A stretch of 64,000 bases of DNA, taken from NCBI GenBank assembly GCA_018873225.1, contig JAEILZ010000001.1, forward strand, positions 5,084,001-5,148,000. Direction: 5' to 3'. Below, one piece after another: positions 51,601 to 61,865 of the stretch. The stretch comes from [Phialemoniopsis] sp. UDSM-2020 (Eukaryota > Ascomycota > Sordariomycetes > Thyridiales > Thyridiaceae). Each line of letters starts with the position of its first letter. Positions within the stretch are counted from its first letter, which is position 1. The translations under genes were made by a program, and so were the position numbers. Under the pieces are notes generated by a model. That model worked only from the letters and a program-made list of their open reading frames with translations, was not told where the DNA came from and did not search any database.

Positions 51601-53602
51601 CGGCGATGTCCTGGGTAGATCCGGCTAGGATGGTAACACTTTCCGGTGCCTCGAGGGTCCCCTCAACACCGGACAGCAGAGGCGGGTAGTACTCGTAAGG
51701 ATACAAGTACTCATCTCGCGACTGGACTGTGGCAGCAATGGCGTGTGAGATCTTGTATGTGACCGCCTCGGAGCCCGTATTCTGTAGGCGGATGGTGTGC
51801 GTAGTAACACGGTTGTCCGTGTCATTGAGCGCGATCTGACGGTCAGAAGTAACGACAGTCTGGTAGTCAAAGACCTTGACGGCGTCAATGAGACCTGCAC
51901 CCTGCTGCGCCAGAGGGGCGACGGTGCTGACGACCTGCACCTGAGCCGCGTTGTAGGCGGGGAGAAGAGCTGCAGTGGACGAAAGACGGCGCGAGAATTC
52001 CGAATGGTCCTTCTTGACATGTGCGTAGTACAGGGCGGCGACACCAGCAACGTACGGGGTGGCGAACGACGTGCCAGAGCCGACACCGTAAGTGTTCTCC
52101 GGGTAGGCACCATATACGGCGCCACCAGGAGCCGCGACAGAAGGACTGAAGTCGTTCTCAAAGCTGGGGCCCCAGGATGAGTAATATGACATCTGGCCTG
52201 CGTTGGGTCGGTCAGAGGCGAAGGCTGCAGTGTCGGCATCGACCTCAATCTGAAGCGTGAGGTTGTATTGGCCGGCCAGCTGCTTCTTCACCCATTCTCC
52301 GACGGACGCATCGGTAAGAGCAAAGAGATGAACAGAAGGATTGTAGTTCTGAACGTCGCTCATGTAGTAGACACCTTGGTTGTAGGTGTCGAAGATGAGG
52401 TAGTAACCGAAGCCAGTGCTGCTGATGGTGTTGAATGACTTTTGGGGAGTGCAGATGCCGCGCTTGACGATGACGGCTTGTTCTTCGCTGCCATATTCCT
52501 CAGGGTTGCAGGAGTCGCCCATGTCAAGCGTTACGGGGGCGATGACCGATTCGTTTAGCTTTGAACCCTCCGAAGTGACATACGAGAGATTGAGGGTTTC
52601 TCCACTGGATGAGACGATCGTCGCCGGCCAGCCGAGGATCTGCTTGGAATCGGTGGAGGCGACGGAGATGACACCTCGCCCTGAGGCAGGCGAACTAGCA
52701 TAGAAAGGTCCAATCTCTCCCGCATTGCCAGCAGCGATGATGACCAGTCGGTCCTTTGATATTTCACTCGCCATGCGGGAAAGAATGGATCCCGAATAAC
52801 CAGTGTCGCTGCCAATCGACATGGAGATGATGTCGCAGGCATCGGCATCGGCGGCAAGTAGACCCTTCAAGACCAAGTCATTCGAGACGCTGTTCTCGCA
52901 GCCAAAGATTTTGTACATGAAGACCTCGGCGCCCGGAGCGACTCCGGTCAGGTCCTTCGTCGACCCGGCGATGACCGAAGAGACAAAGGTGCCGTGGCCC
53001 AGGCAGTCTTCAAAGTTGGCAGTGTCATCGATGAGGTTCTTGCCGCCTGCGACCTTGCCAGACAGAGCGGGGTGGGAGGCATCGACACCGCTGTCCACTA
53101 CACACACACGCTGGCCCTGGCCGGTGAGGCCGCGCTTGTGCAGCTCGTCGACCCTGGTCGTGATGTGCGGGTTCCACTTAGGACTTGGGTCCGTGGTGTC
53201 GATGGTGTCATCTAGAGCAATAGCATATACGGGCCATACATCGACGACGCCAGGGATATCCTTGATGTCTTCAAGGCTGGCGTTCTTGTTGTTGACAATC
53301 TCGACGGAGACACCCTGGAAGCGGCCGGAGACAGCCGAATAGTCGGTCTTGACCTCGGCATCATAGCCTTTGGATCTCATGTCGCCAAGAAGAGTGGTAG
53401 CGCGGGAGGCGAGATCGCGCTGCTGCGGCTGAGTCCCGGGTTGCAGCTCGACGATGAACTTTCCGGGGACCACAGGGCCCGCCACCGCGGGAGCTGGGCG
53501 ACGGGATGCATTGAGTTGCTCCTGGCTCCAAGCGGAAGCTCCGGGAGCTGCCAGAACACAGACGGCGGCAGCGGCCTTGAGAGCCAGTGCCCACTTCGCC
53601 AT
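48668..53602 (-). CDS. GPI-anchored subtilase fused to an adhesin-like module
   Basis: A single exon of 1644 residues. Signal peptide 1-24; inhibitor-like propeptide (about 45-130). The S8 catalytic domain has Asp170 (VVDSGVDASHP), His203 (CLGHGTFVSS), the oxyanion Asn293 (AAGNAG) and Ser512 (GSGTSFATPYVAG). A protease-associated insert lies at about 340-460 and a Fn3-like C-terminal part at about 585-870, as in Vpr/C5a-peptidase-type subtilases. A Ser/Thr linker (874-930) leads to a second globular region (935-1235). Its sequence (YEGTTVSFALPPVFVDV, VTFNDWVTWHKNIVGDFYIA, FRCDHTHVNLGS) resembles the paired Ig-like domains of agglutinin/Als adhesins. Then come a Ser/Thr stalk of about 200 residues, TVTVITTVC-type wall repeats with Cys, a Pro/Ala/Gly region, and a hydrophobic tail (GVVTLVLGFVMAAFI) suited to GPI attachment. 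It should sit on the cell surface. All catalytic residues are present. Confidence 0.94.
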   Translation of the reverse strand: MAKWALALKAAAAVCVLAAPGASAWSQEQLNASRRPAPAVAGPVVPGKFIVELQPGTQPQQRDLASRATTLLGDMRSKGYDAEVKTDYSAVSGRFQGVSVEIVNNKNASLEDIKDIPGVVDVWPVYAIALDDTIDTTDPSPKWNPHITTRVDELHKRGLTGQGQRVCVVDSGVDASHPALSGKVAGGKNLIDDTANFEDCLGHGTFVSSVIAGSTKDLTGVAPGAEVFMYKIFGCENSVSNDLVLKGLLAADADACDIISMSIGSDTGYSGSILSRMASEISKDRLVIIAAGNAGEIGPFYASSPASGRGVISVASTDSKQILGWPATIVSSSGETLNLSYVTSEGSKLNESVIAPVTLDMGDSCNPEEYGSEEQAVIVKRGICTPQKSFNTISSTGFGYYLIFDTYNQGVYYMSDVQNYNPSVHLFALTDASVGEWVKKQLAGQYNLTLQIEVDADTAAFASDRPNAGQMSYYSSWGPSFENDFSPSVAAPGGAVYGAYPENTYGVGSGTSFATPYVAGVAALYYAHVKKDHSEFSRRLSSTAALLPAYNAAQVQVVSTVAPLAQQGAGLIDAVKVFDYQTVVTSDRQIALNDTDNRVTTHTIRLQNTGSEAVTYKISHAIAATVQSRDEYLYPYEYYPPLLSGVEGTLEAPESVTILAGSTQDIAVTFNAPANSDDNSGAVWSGKVVFQGDNGEAVAVPYMGVQASTYNWTPLEGSPLAFRYDDVDGYLYPIDWQGKPYKPAEFSSPEIYFALRYGTYEFSVDLVGADYTVDDFSYPLKAGPAFNQWRGPVRTQPDAFGSFVDFPSKFPARFNNVGFNTFQSFANGTEIPSGRYKILSRALRMFGDASKSSDWQLFLSDPFSIQLNNDPIPGVSTSTTASSTAAPTSTDATTTVQSTTSAITTTTMTSATATATSVPGITTTLTALTQPTGLADAFVDLSLYRQETQESHDLFDTNSWLEIHVQISIPTRLYEGTTVSFALPPVFVDVAESQYVQASGSLVGKALFDKEMSVFTVTFNDWVTWHKNIVGDFYIAARLDSAFQQEMAAGTYFVEMATVGKAFYEPLYYRAVDRSRVYESVREVESDDGSRLFAFDVEVPGSVGPWKSVTVVSSQASGDDGFRCDHTHVNLGSKFDDSNRIVESADVTNQTVKRCEVKTFRAVYDGAIAQDEVLQFNIVNMMGQKGSGSIAMPYSLAIELQNGTTIGYDSRTITYNLISRSRPDNFFSAEVDRDGPIGGGTTTSSTVSSTSTSTSASSSTVTTVTTTSATSTGFGNSTTTGFTSTVTSATSTSANSTSLPPTTISSTTETSTSQSSSSTSLSSSTVISTTSGSSATSTVSSTSTSASSTTVSSSSSSTVSSSSTVSSSSAPVSSPTSQPPSSSTGSQTSTSATSTSVSSSTGSTSSSTTRSTSAVSSSSYSQTRSSSGSVSSSHNPPQPSSTTSVTSTVTVITTVCTDPSWTAPVTVTYTVPCATEPQAPITTVTSVCTVCASHPVTLTYTQPVLMPVPSTDRGTPAVVTYGSRTIDLGSASRMPAQPTVVTIPTVGNGGLVSSVRPSGDKTVGVPQPSKATTSPVGGDAGQTGAGAAPPAGSSARTSSPGGPSATVSTPAVASTPAAAAGASFQSGIRGVVTLVLGFVMAAFI

Positions 53603-55098
53603 AGCTATGTAGGTCCTGAAGGGAAGACTAGGTAACGAAAGGACGAGCTAAGAAGCTCCGAGGGCGTATCCGTAGGGCGAACGTGAACGATTGTCCGAGC
53701 CGTGAAAAAGAGCTCAAGAAGAACACACCAAGCATCGCGGCCAAGGCTACCTACATATATCCTTCTAAATATGGTTGCAGTGGCCAAGAAATGAGCGATT
53801 TCGGCCATCTTGACCTCCACCCGGCTCGAAACGAGGCCCTTGGGCTTTTTACCCTGTTGCCCATGTGCATGTTCTGTTAGTCGCTGCGGCACGGGCATCG
53901 TGAGCTTGGCTGCAGGTCTAAGCAGCGCGAAAAGGGCTGGTATCGGCCGAAGAAGCCGTGAGCCGTGAGAGAATAAGGATGAGACTAGGTTAAAAACGGC
54001 GAAGAGTAATCCACAGTGCCCCCTGCATCATGATCGATTTTCTCATCACGAGCTGGTGGGGTCAATAGCGCCATCTTTATCTGATCATCTAATCTTATCA
54101 ATCAAGGGTCCAAGGTCTTGGCAGGCACAGCTTTTTCCAACGGCCAGATCGATGGCGCGCTCGAACACGAGTGGACTTTTCAGCTCTGGTCCCACTCTAG
54201 ATTGGTCGTGAAATGGCTCAGCCAGCTGTTACCAAGAAGTTGCCCCTTCACTTTGCGCACTTGATGAGATGTGTTCCTGAAGCAGCTTGTCTGAACGAAG
54301 TGACATGGTCAACATGACATGACAGGGGCACATGCACGATGCTCTAATGAAGAAAGCACCTCAGTATGCTGCTCAGGGCTGACAGTAAGCACTGGACTGA
54401 AAGGTCCAAGCTAGATCAACAGCGGGAAAGCCCCGACGACTATGACAAGCTGCCAAGACACAAGCCTACCACCATACGTGGGCCGTTGGCGCGTGGCGCG
54501 GTACCACCCGGATGAGACATTTGCTCGATCCCCCTCTTTTGATCCAAATCGCCGGGTCCAGGCAGCTGGTCTGTGGTCTGACTGGTGCAAGAAAAAATGA
54601 TCCGACGGCCGTAAACGGCTTCACAGCACCGGTCATGCACCAGTCTCGCGCCCATGTCTTTGGTTCAGCTGGTGGAGTGTGTTTAGCCCTGGAGGTCCAC
54701 TCCATGGTCTGTCTCGGCAAGCTGCTAAAAGGTGAGAAGCCACATGAGTTTGACACATTCCTTGAGAATCACTGGAGCATCGTAAAGAACATCACGGATC
54801 GATGTGGGCTCGTCTTGGCACACAAGACCAGAAAGGGCAAGTTTGTACGGTCTGTGCTGGTGACTCCTTGCTACCCAGCCATTATTAAATTGTCGATGCT
54901 TTGTTACGAGTATGAATGGCTGGCCTATTTTAGGAAAATCTGTTCTTGACGGTAGTAGCTCCTGTAAAAAAAACTTTCCTCGAATCTCCATAGTCTCCTC
55001 GGTCCATTCTCCTGTGCTGCCCTGGGCGTGAAAACCTTAAGAGTGTTTTGACTTCTAGTACGACCCCCATCCTGTCTTATGAAGAAGACCCAAGACAT
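53603..55098. other. Intergenic, no gene seen
   Basis: About 1.5 kb between the start of the subtilase gene and the stop of the Dal5-type permease. The frame 54512-54949 (+) and its antisense partners have no motif. No RNA gene or repeat recognised. Confidence 0.5.
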
Positions 55099-56801
55099 TT
55101 AGTAGGCATACCTCAGCCCACCGTCCTGGATCTTCTTATTGGTGTTGATAAGCCAGAAACGCAGTGCCCACGCCGACGCAATGGTCAAGAAGGCAAAGGC
55201 GCACTGGCTCGACATGGCGATGAGGTACTTGGGCCCGTCGCTCTTGGGGTACAGGTACGGCGTGTAGATGTACGACGCGTTGGCCACGACGTTGATGATG
55301 GACAGGCTGACGGCCTTCTTCTCGCGCGTCTGGCCCAGCGTCGCCGTAACCCAGCCTAGGATGACCGAGTTGACGGCGTAGGCGCCGCTCGCGAACAGGA
55401 AGCAGGCGACGTAGCGCGCGGCGACGTTGAGCGTCACGCACGAGATGATGAAGCCGACGAGCGCGGCGCCCATGCTCAGCGTGATGTGCCAGGTGCGCTC
55501 GTTGAGCCGGCCCGATGTCCAGCCGACCAGGTAGCCGAAGAAGCCCGAAACGAGGTAGGGCGGGCAGGTCAGGACGAGGGTGATGGTGGTGTCGAAGCCG
55601 AGGCTGCCGACTACGGTAGGGAAGAAGTTGTTGAATGCACCTGTGAATGTGTTTAGAACCTGATCCATGGCGGTGGGTCTGTCGTTCCGCTTCACTTACA
55701 AGCAGAAAGATGCATGTTTTGCATAAAGGCCAGGAGGTACAGGCGAGGGTCCTTGATGGCCTGCATAAAGCCAGCCCGAGAGCCCTTGCCGTCCTCGCCG
55801 CCGACAGTATCGCGGATGATGCGATCGTGAGCAAGTTGACGTTCCTCCGGCTTGAGCCAAGAGGTGGTCAACGGGGAGTCTGGTAGAAGGTAGATGCCGA
55901 CAAGAGCCACCCCGAACGTGACAAGGCCCTCGATGATGAAGAGCCACTTCCAACCCTGCAGGCCGTGTGCACCGTCGAGCGTGTTGAAGGTTGCAGCGGC
56001 GATGAGGCCGGCGAAGGCAGTGGCGAAGATGTTTCCAGAGTATAGAATAGAGATGCGGGTGGCAATCTCTTTGCGGGTGTAGAAGATCGAGAGGATGTAG
56101 AGTGCTCCGGGGTAAAACGGGGCTTCGGCAATACCTAGGAAGAAGCGGACAGCGACAAGGCCTGCGTCGATTGAAGTCAGTGACTGTTCATATCCAGTTG
56201 TTCTGTTCACGATGGGCTTACCTGAGAAGTTGTGTACTAAAGCCGTCATCGCGGACACCAAAGCCCAGGCACTCATGCAAATGCACATATACCAAGAGGC
56301 TCGGACCTTTCCGGTGGACATGAACATGTTTGAAGGGACTTGCATCAAGAGGTAGCTATTCGTAGTACCAAATTTAGTTTCAGAGGTCCACGTCAACTCG
56401 CCAACGCTGTATTGAGTACATACCCGACGAAGAGGATAGAGATGCAGGTGTTGTATTGGGATCCTTCGAGGCCTAGATCTTTCTCAAGCTTGTTGAGGCG
56501 TGCATTCGCGATTGCATTTCGGTCAAGCTGTTTCCGAACTGTCAGTTCTTCGGCTCTGAACGACGTGCTACTGAAGCAAGGAATTGCATACATAGTTCAT
56601 GAAGTACATAGTCCAGAGGATGGGCATGATCCGAAAGTCGAGCTTCCTGACCAGAGCAATTTCCGCGGGATCGGACTTTCTGGTTGCTCCTGAGTAGTCG
56701 ACGTTGGCAGCCACTGTCAATTCGACGTCCTTGGTGGTGCCATGGTAAGCTTCGACCTGTTCCTCCTGGGGCATGTCGGCCTTGACTTTCTCGGTGGCCA
56801 T
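55099..56801 (-). CDS. MFS anion:cation symporter of the Dal5/allantoate permease group
   Basis: Five exons (56801-56592, 56527-56424, 56355-56222, 56161-55700, 55640-55099) with introns of 64, 68, 60 and 59 bases encode 483 residues. After a hydrophilic N-terminus come twelve predicted helices. The group signature starts at the end of helix 1 and is restored only after splicing: NYLDRNAIANARLNKLEKDLGLEG, then VGYLLMQVPSNMF, and RFFLGIAEAPFYPGALY. Dal5-type permeases import carboxylated or anionic nutrients (allantoate, ureidosuccinate, nicotinate, tartrate, pantothenate) with protons at the plasma membrane. The substrate cannot be read from sequence. All five exons are in phase and lesion-free. 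It is divergent from an alpha/beta hydrolase relic; a tartrate/malate-type dehydrogenase lies about 6 kb away beyond the NACHT gene. Confidence 0.93.
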
Positions 56802-57800
56802 TGGAGATTTGGTCGGCGGACTTTGTGTAGAAACGTTTGCAAAGGGGCAGGGATGCGGTTGGAACAGACAAGGGAGAACGAAAGAGTCAAGTTCTGTCTG
56901 AAGCTGGTAAGGATGGAGAGAACCTGGGGTAAGGCAACATGACTCTTTTAACCTGGGAAAGGGTAGACTATGGGGATGATTCGATAACCCCAAGTGCCGG
57001 CATGGTTGCAATTGCTCGTGGTCGTTGTTCCTGCCCCATGGGGGTTGCGATGGTGTGGCGGACAAAGGCATGTCCGGCCGGGTGCGAACCCCGGAAGACT
57101 AGATGGCGCCAAGTGGAGCCAAGTTATGAGGGGTGAGACCACTCAGCAGCGATCCCAGACCATCCAAGCCCCTAGCGCACTCAGGAGTTGCGCATCACGA
57201 AATTGATTCGCAAAACTCGGTGTCTCTAGGCGGCGAGGGGGTAAAGCGATTGAATCTGGTCATGGTCCAACTCGCCTGATTGTTGGGACTTCACTTCAAA
57301 CAAGAGCTCGCGGAGATGTCTCCCGGCTGCAAGCACTTCAGAGGATGGTAGCCAAGCCGGTAAGGCCTACTAGGTTCCACAGAACCGGAAACGGCACCCG
57401 GATCTTATGGAAGCATGTTGTAAGGGTCAAATACGGGCACACTTCGCGACTGGGAGTATCCTCACGATACGTAAACTTACTGCCTACATCATGTGGAATT
57501 GCTCTCGGAATTGCATCCCGGTCGGAAATGACAACATGGAACGGTATCTCGGCTACTTGAAGGTACAACAATTACAATGTCCTGCGTCGGCAATCGAATA
57601 TTAAGCTGGCATTGGGATTGGGCATCAAGGAAACGTTTTGGGTTCTGAGGCGCTGTGTGCTTCCTTCCTAGAGCTCGCTTGGAACTTGACCGAATAACAC
57701 CACACGTTAGCTCCACAGGTATTTCGCGATTTTCCACTCCAGACTGATCACAGGGGCTGACAGAACAAGCCATTAGGCAGAATACTTAAACCTCACGAAA
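56802..57800. other. Divergent promoter region of permease and hydrolase genes
   Basis: 999 bases between two divergent start codons. Holds a GATAA string near 56981, a possible nitrogen-regulator site for the permease, but nothing conclusive. Open frames have no motif. Confidence 0.4.
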
Positions 57801-58751
57801 ATGAACGGAGTTAACACGAACGGAACGACCGTCGAAGGGTCTCCTATGGTTATCAAGGGGCTTAAGGGCGAGTACGCGCAGGTCAATGGCATCAAGATGT
57901 GGTACATGCATGGAGGTGGCGACAAGAAGAAGCCGCTGGTCCTGGTGCACGGATTGTTCCAGACCGGTATGATGTGGCGGAGAGTGGTGCCGAAGCTCAT
58001 GGAGGATCACTACCTGATTGTTCCAGACAACCGTGGCTACGGCATGTCAGAGAAGCCCGCCGAGATGGAGAGAGTGACCAAGAAGCTGCAAGCCCAGGAT
58101 ATCTACGAGCTGCTCAAGCACCTTGGAGTTGATAAGTTCGTCGTGCTATCTCACGAACGCGGCGCCCGCATCGCAAGAACCTTTGCCATGGGCTACCCGG
58201 AAATGCTACTCGGCGTCTCGTTCATGGACATGCTCCCCACCGAGTACATATACCAGGAGATGACCTGCACGCAGACCGGCTCCCACCACTGGGATCAGCT
58301 CTTCAAGCTGGGCTCGCCCATGGCTGAGAACCTACTTGACGGCAACGCCGAGAACACCAAGACCTACGTCAACAACTTCTATGAGCGGACGCCGGGCTTC
58401 ATCGACATTCTGAAGGAAGACGGCGTCTATGACTACTACATGAAGCGCATGCTGGTGCCCGGGGCCATGATGGCAATGCTCAACGACTAGCGCGCGGCGT
58501 ACCACATCGACGTGCCTCGACTACGCGCGGCTTTGGACAGGGGCGAACGCATCTCTGTTCCCGTGCAGTTGCTCTGGAGTTCCAAAGGTAATGCATCGAA
58601 GACACCGATCATGGACATATACAAAGCGAGATCCGCCAGCACGGTTGAGGGGGCCGAGGTTCCCTCGGGGGACTACCTGGCAGAGGAGCAGCCCAAGACC
58701 ACGCAGGATCTACTGCTCGGATTTGTGGACAAGTGCTACTCGAAGGCCTAA
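57801..58751 (+). pseudogene. Alpha/beta hydrolase (haloacetate dehalogenase/epoxide hydrolase type), degenerate
   Basis: A single frame of 317 codons interrupted by TAG at codon 230 (58488-58490). Before it: LVHGLFQTGMMW (oxyanion HG), VPDNRGYGMSEKP and a nucleophile elbow reading LSHERGARIA. After it: RAAYHIDVPR, VPVQLLWSSKG and SGDYLAEEQPKTTQ. In haloacetate dehalogenases and related epoxide hydrolases the elbow is GHDRG with Asp as nucleophile; here it is SHERG, so Asp is replaced by Glu119. The catalytic His in SGH(F/Y)LAEE is replaced by Asp (codon 291). The stop replaces the Tyr of the conserved DYRAA motif that lines the halide/epoxide pocket. Three active-site positions plus a nonsense codon mark a decayed gene rather than a sequencing slip. 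A non-catalytic short product of 229 residues is conceivable. Confidence 0.84.
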
Positions 58752-58824
58752 AGCCGATCCTATGTATAACTCGTATGCTCTTCTTAATCTTAGTAGAATT
58801 CATCATAGGAACATCTCAACGGAC

Positions 58825-61800
58825 CTAGCGAAAGGGCGGCGTCTCAAACGATGTCATGCCTGCTCGTTCGCTACGACTTGCAAGACAAGATGCAGGGCAC
58901 TGCCTCTTGAACTCGGTCGCGCCTGCCTGCAACAAGTACCCTTCGATCTTGGGACCCAACCCCTTTCTGCGTGCGTTGGCAGTCGAAACGTGCCACTCGG
59001 GTTTCTGAGAAATGGCGTACACAATATCGACATGACGGAGGATATATAGCGGGCTCAAGCCATGCAAGTGATTGAATGTCGAAAAGAAAGTACCATGCTC
59101 TGGTAGAGGCTTGCCACAATCGCCCGTCTCATCAGAGTCTGCTCCAGCTCTCAAGAGGTGCTTGACGGCCAGCGGATCCCGGTTACCTACAGCCATTTGC
59201 AAGAGCGTGACCGGGCTCCGGGGCCAGGACTTGGGTTCTCGCAGAGCTAGGATCCTATCGAGAAATCTGCACTCGTCTCCCTTGTAACATACGCGACAGA
59301 AGTCATACCCGTGGTGACCAATGGCCATCTGAAGTTGTGTGGTCAGGTCAAATGTCTTCGACAGGGCATCGAACCAAGTCTCCCAGCAGGGGAGGTCCGA
59401 CAACCAGAACGACAGAATATTCAACACACTTCCGTGCAATTGTATGTGGTGATAATAGGGACCTCGCGGGCGGCGAAACGGCATCGAAACCGCGATCTGG
59501 ACTTCCAAGGCGTCGGTGTTCTGCGGAATATCGGCGAGGAGCTTCTTCGTCTCCGCATACTTGTCGCCCATCATTGAGAGTAATCCCATGCGGTTGATGA
59601 AGGTCTGCGCTCTGTCTCCGGGGTACGGCGAGATGCGGCGATTGTTCCACAGGTTGGGCACTAAACCCGAATCTGTGAAACGTGGGGGGGTTACCATGTC
59701 GCGGGTGCGTTGAAACCGGGTTGCAAGCTCGCGGCAGCGGAAATACAGCGCGAACCTCTGAAACAAAGGCTGCGAGGCGTCCATAAGCTTCGACATCAGT
59801 GATTCATGCTCCTCAAAGATGCCAATGATCTCAGGGGGCTCCGTCCATGCATATGTGATGAAATCAACAATGAAAAAGGCACAAACACTCATCACGCAGC
59901 TGTAGTCGCCGTGGTCGGATGGAATGATAATGCCATCCATAGTCTGTTTGAGCTTTGGAATCATGGTCTCATCGGTACAGACCTCTAATGCAGTGAGAAA
60001 AGCAGTCTTCTCGGCTTCGTGCTCGTCGATGAAGAACGAAGCGGCGGGGCCTGCTTTGATGCGAGGAGACGAGAGAAACTCCCATACAGAATAGTGAGCA
60101 AGGATCAGTGTATCGTCGGCGATTGTCACCAGGCACCCGCAGAACTCGAGTATCGCCCCCCCGTTATAATCGACGTGATCAACACTGTTATCCCAGCGGC
60201 ATACGCTGTGGTGGATGATGGAGTCAAGTGCGCCTATCGGAAAGGGGCTATAGGCACTGCGTTTGTGCCAAAAGTAGATCCACTGCAGGGCAAAATATAC
60301 AGCTGGACGAGCATCCGTGGGTATCTCCAGGAATAATCGCTCGTACGTCTCATCGAGCGTTGCCGGTAGCGTGGCTAAGGCATCCATGATGACAGAACGC
60401 TCGTACTTTAGGCGCCTAAGCACATCAAGCTGGCAAACCACCCAGCGAAACCTAAATCATGCTGTCAGCCGAGCATCAAGCTTTTTAATTAATGTCACAC
60501 CCACATCCCGTCAGACTTTTCTCCCAAAGCTTTAAAGACCTCCTCTCGAAGGTCGTTAGACCAGTGCTTGAGGACCCGATGTTTTGAGAGCTGAGAGCGG
60601 ATGTAGAGGCGTATGTCCTCATCAACAAGAGAGTTTCTCATCGGAATTTGACTCGAAATTGGACGCATGACCTCTTCAATCTCAATGTATTTACGACTGG
60701 TCGCCAAAATATGAATTTTGCCGAATCGCGAATCAGTGACAAGATCCCGCACCACGCGAAGAATACCCTCTCGAGGCTGGCTTTCGTCCAGGGCATCGAT
60801 GAAGATGTATGCGCGCTGTATACTTTGCAGTGCCGTCTCCAGAACACTGAGAAGCTGGGAGATTGATGCACGTCGATTTCGCCGAATCTTATGCAGGATC
60901 GAGGATTGTACCGAGTTGCTTGCAGAGCAGATCTCGGAAATGATCCACTTCAGGAAGGGCACGGCCTCATCCTGATTGCGGTTGAAATAGCAGTAGTAGT
61001 ATGAAAACACGCTGTCGGGCTGGTCAAAATCGTCGTCTCCTGAGAGAACTCTGAACAGATGCGAAATGAGAATGGTCTTGCCAGCGCCTGGTATGCCGTG
61101 AATCCAGAGACATCTTGATTTTCCAGCGATCCAATCTGTCCATTGTGTCCATCGTAGCACCCAATCACCTGTGCCACGCTCGTATTGACGACAGGCCTGC
61201 TCATATAACGGCGAGGGGTCGGTATCTCGAAGCCATTCGTAGACCTGCTGTTGCTGAACGTCTGTCAATCATTGTCAGCAAATTCTGCGGGTTGGAAACT
61301 AGTCTCTTTGGGCACCAACCTGTTAGTGTATCTTGCATCGTCATGGTCGTTTGTTTGATCTCCTTGACGTCCTGTCTATTTTACTTTGTCAGAACAGGTT
61401 TTGACCCAGGTGAGAACGTAACACTAACGTAACCTCTGTGGTTAGAGCAAGATCAATCGTCGCCTTATAACTTGACAACTCCTTTAACAGCTTTCGCGCT
61501 TTTGATTCTTTGAGAGGCCAAGCCAGCACTTTCAGCATGTCGTCAATTCTTCGCCTCGTGCTCTCCTTTACCCCATTGGCGTGCGGTGGAAGCAGGCCTT
61601 TGAGCTCGGTCATCACGACTTGACACCCTTGGATTGGACCTCCAGCCCTCGCCAATTCCTTGACAACTTCAGGGCAGTGATCGCTATCCTGCAAGAATTT
61701 CAAATTGTCCAACGCCGCCCTCATGGAGGATGTCTCTAGGAGGATCACCCTCAGGTCTGATGGTGCGTCTGTGGCGCTGCCAATGTAGTACCTGCATAGC

Positions 61801-61865
61801 TCGATGACGCGATCGGCGATCTGGATGATCGCCGCGATGTTGGCTGCGACGCTCAGGACCTCCAT
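58825..61865 (-). CDS. NACHT-domain STAND (NLR-like) protein with ankyrin-like C-terminus
   Basis: Four exons (61865-61429, 61375-61320, 61261-60499, 60451-58825), introns 53, 58 and 47 bases, encode 960 residues. The N-terminal 145 residues (MEVLSVAANIAAIIQIADRV) are the helical fungal N-terminal domain common in STAND proteins. Exon 2 links to VYEWLRDTDPSPLYEQA. The NACHT domain has Walker A GIPGAGKT (220-227), Walker B YIFIDALDES (about 316-325) and ILATSRKYIEIEEV. The winged-helix-like follow-on (RWVVCQLDVLRRL, LPATLDETYERL) is typical. The C-terminal 500 residues contain at least one ankyrin-like unit (LLQMAVGNRDPLAVKHLLRAGA). Such proteins are cytosolic NTPase switches in non-self recognition. 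The first donor has an alternative (GTTACG with CAG acceptor) differing by a few residues. The reading frame is intact. Confidence 0.88.

Noticed and set aside
18442..58751. Repeat-induced point mutation as cause of the gene lesions
   Set aside because: Lesions are isolated, include indels and a Tyr-to-TAG transversion, and surrounding codons remain GC-rich; RIP would give many C-to-T changes in CpA context.
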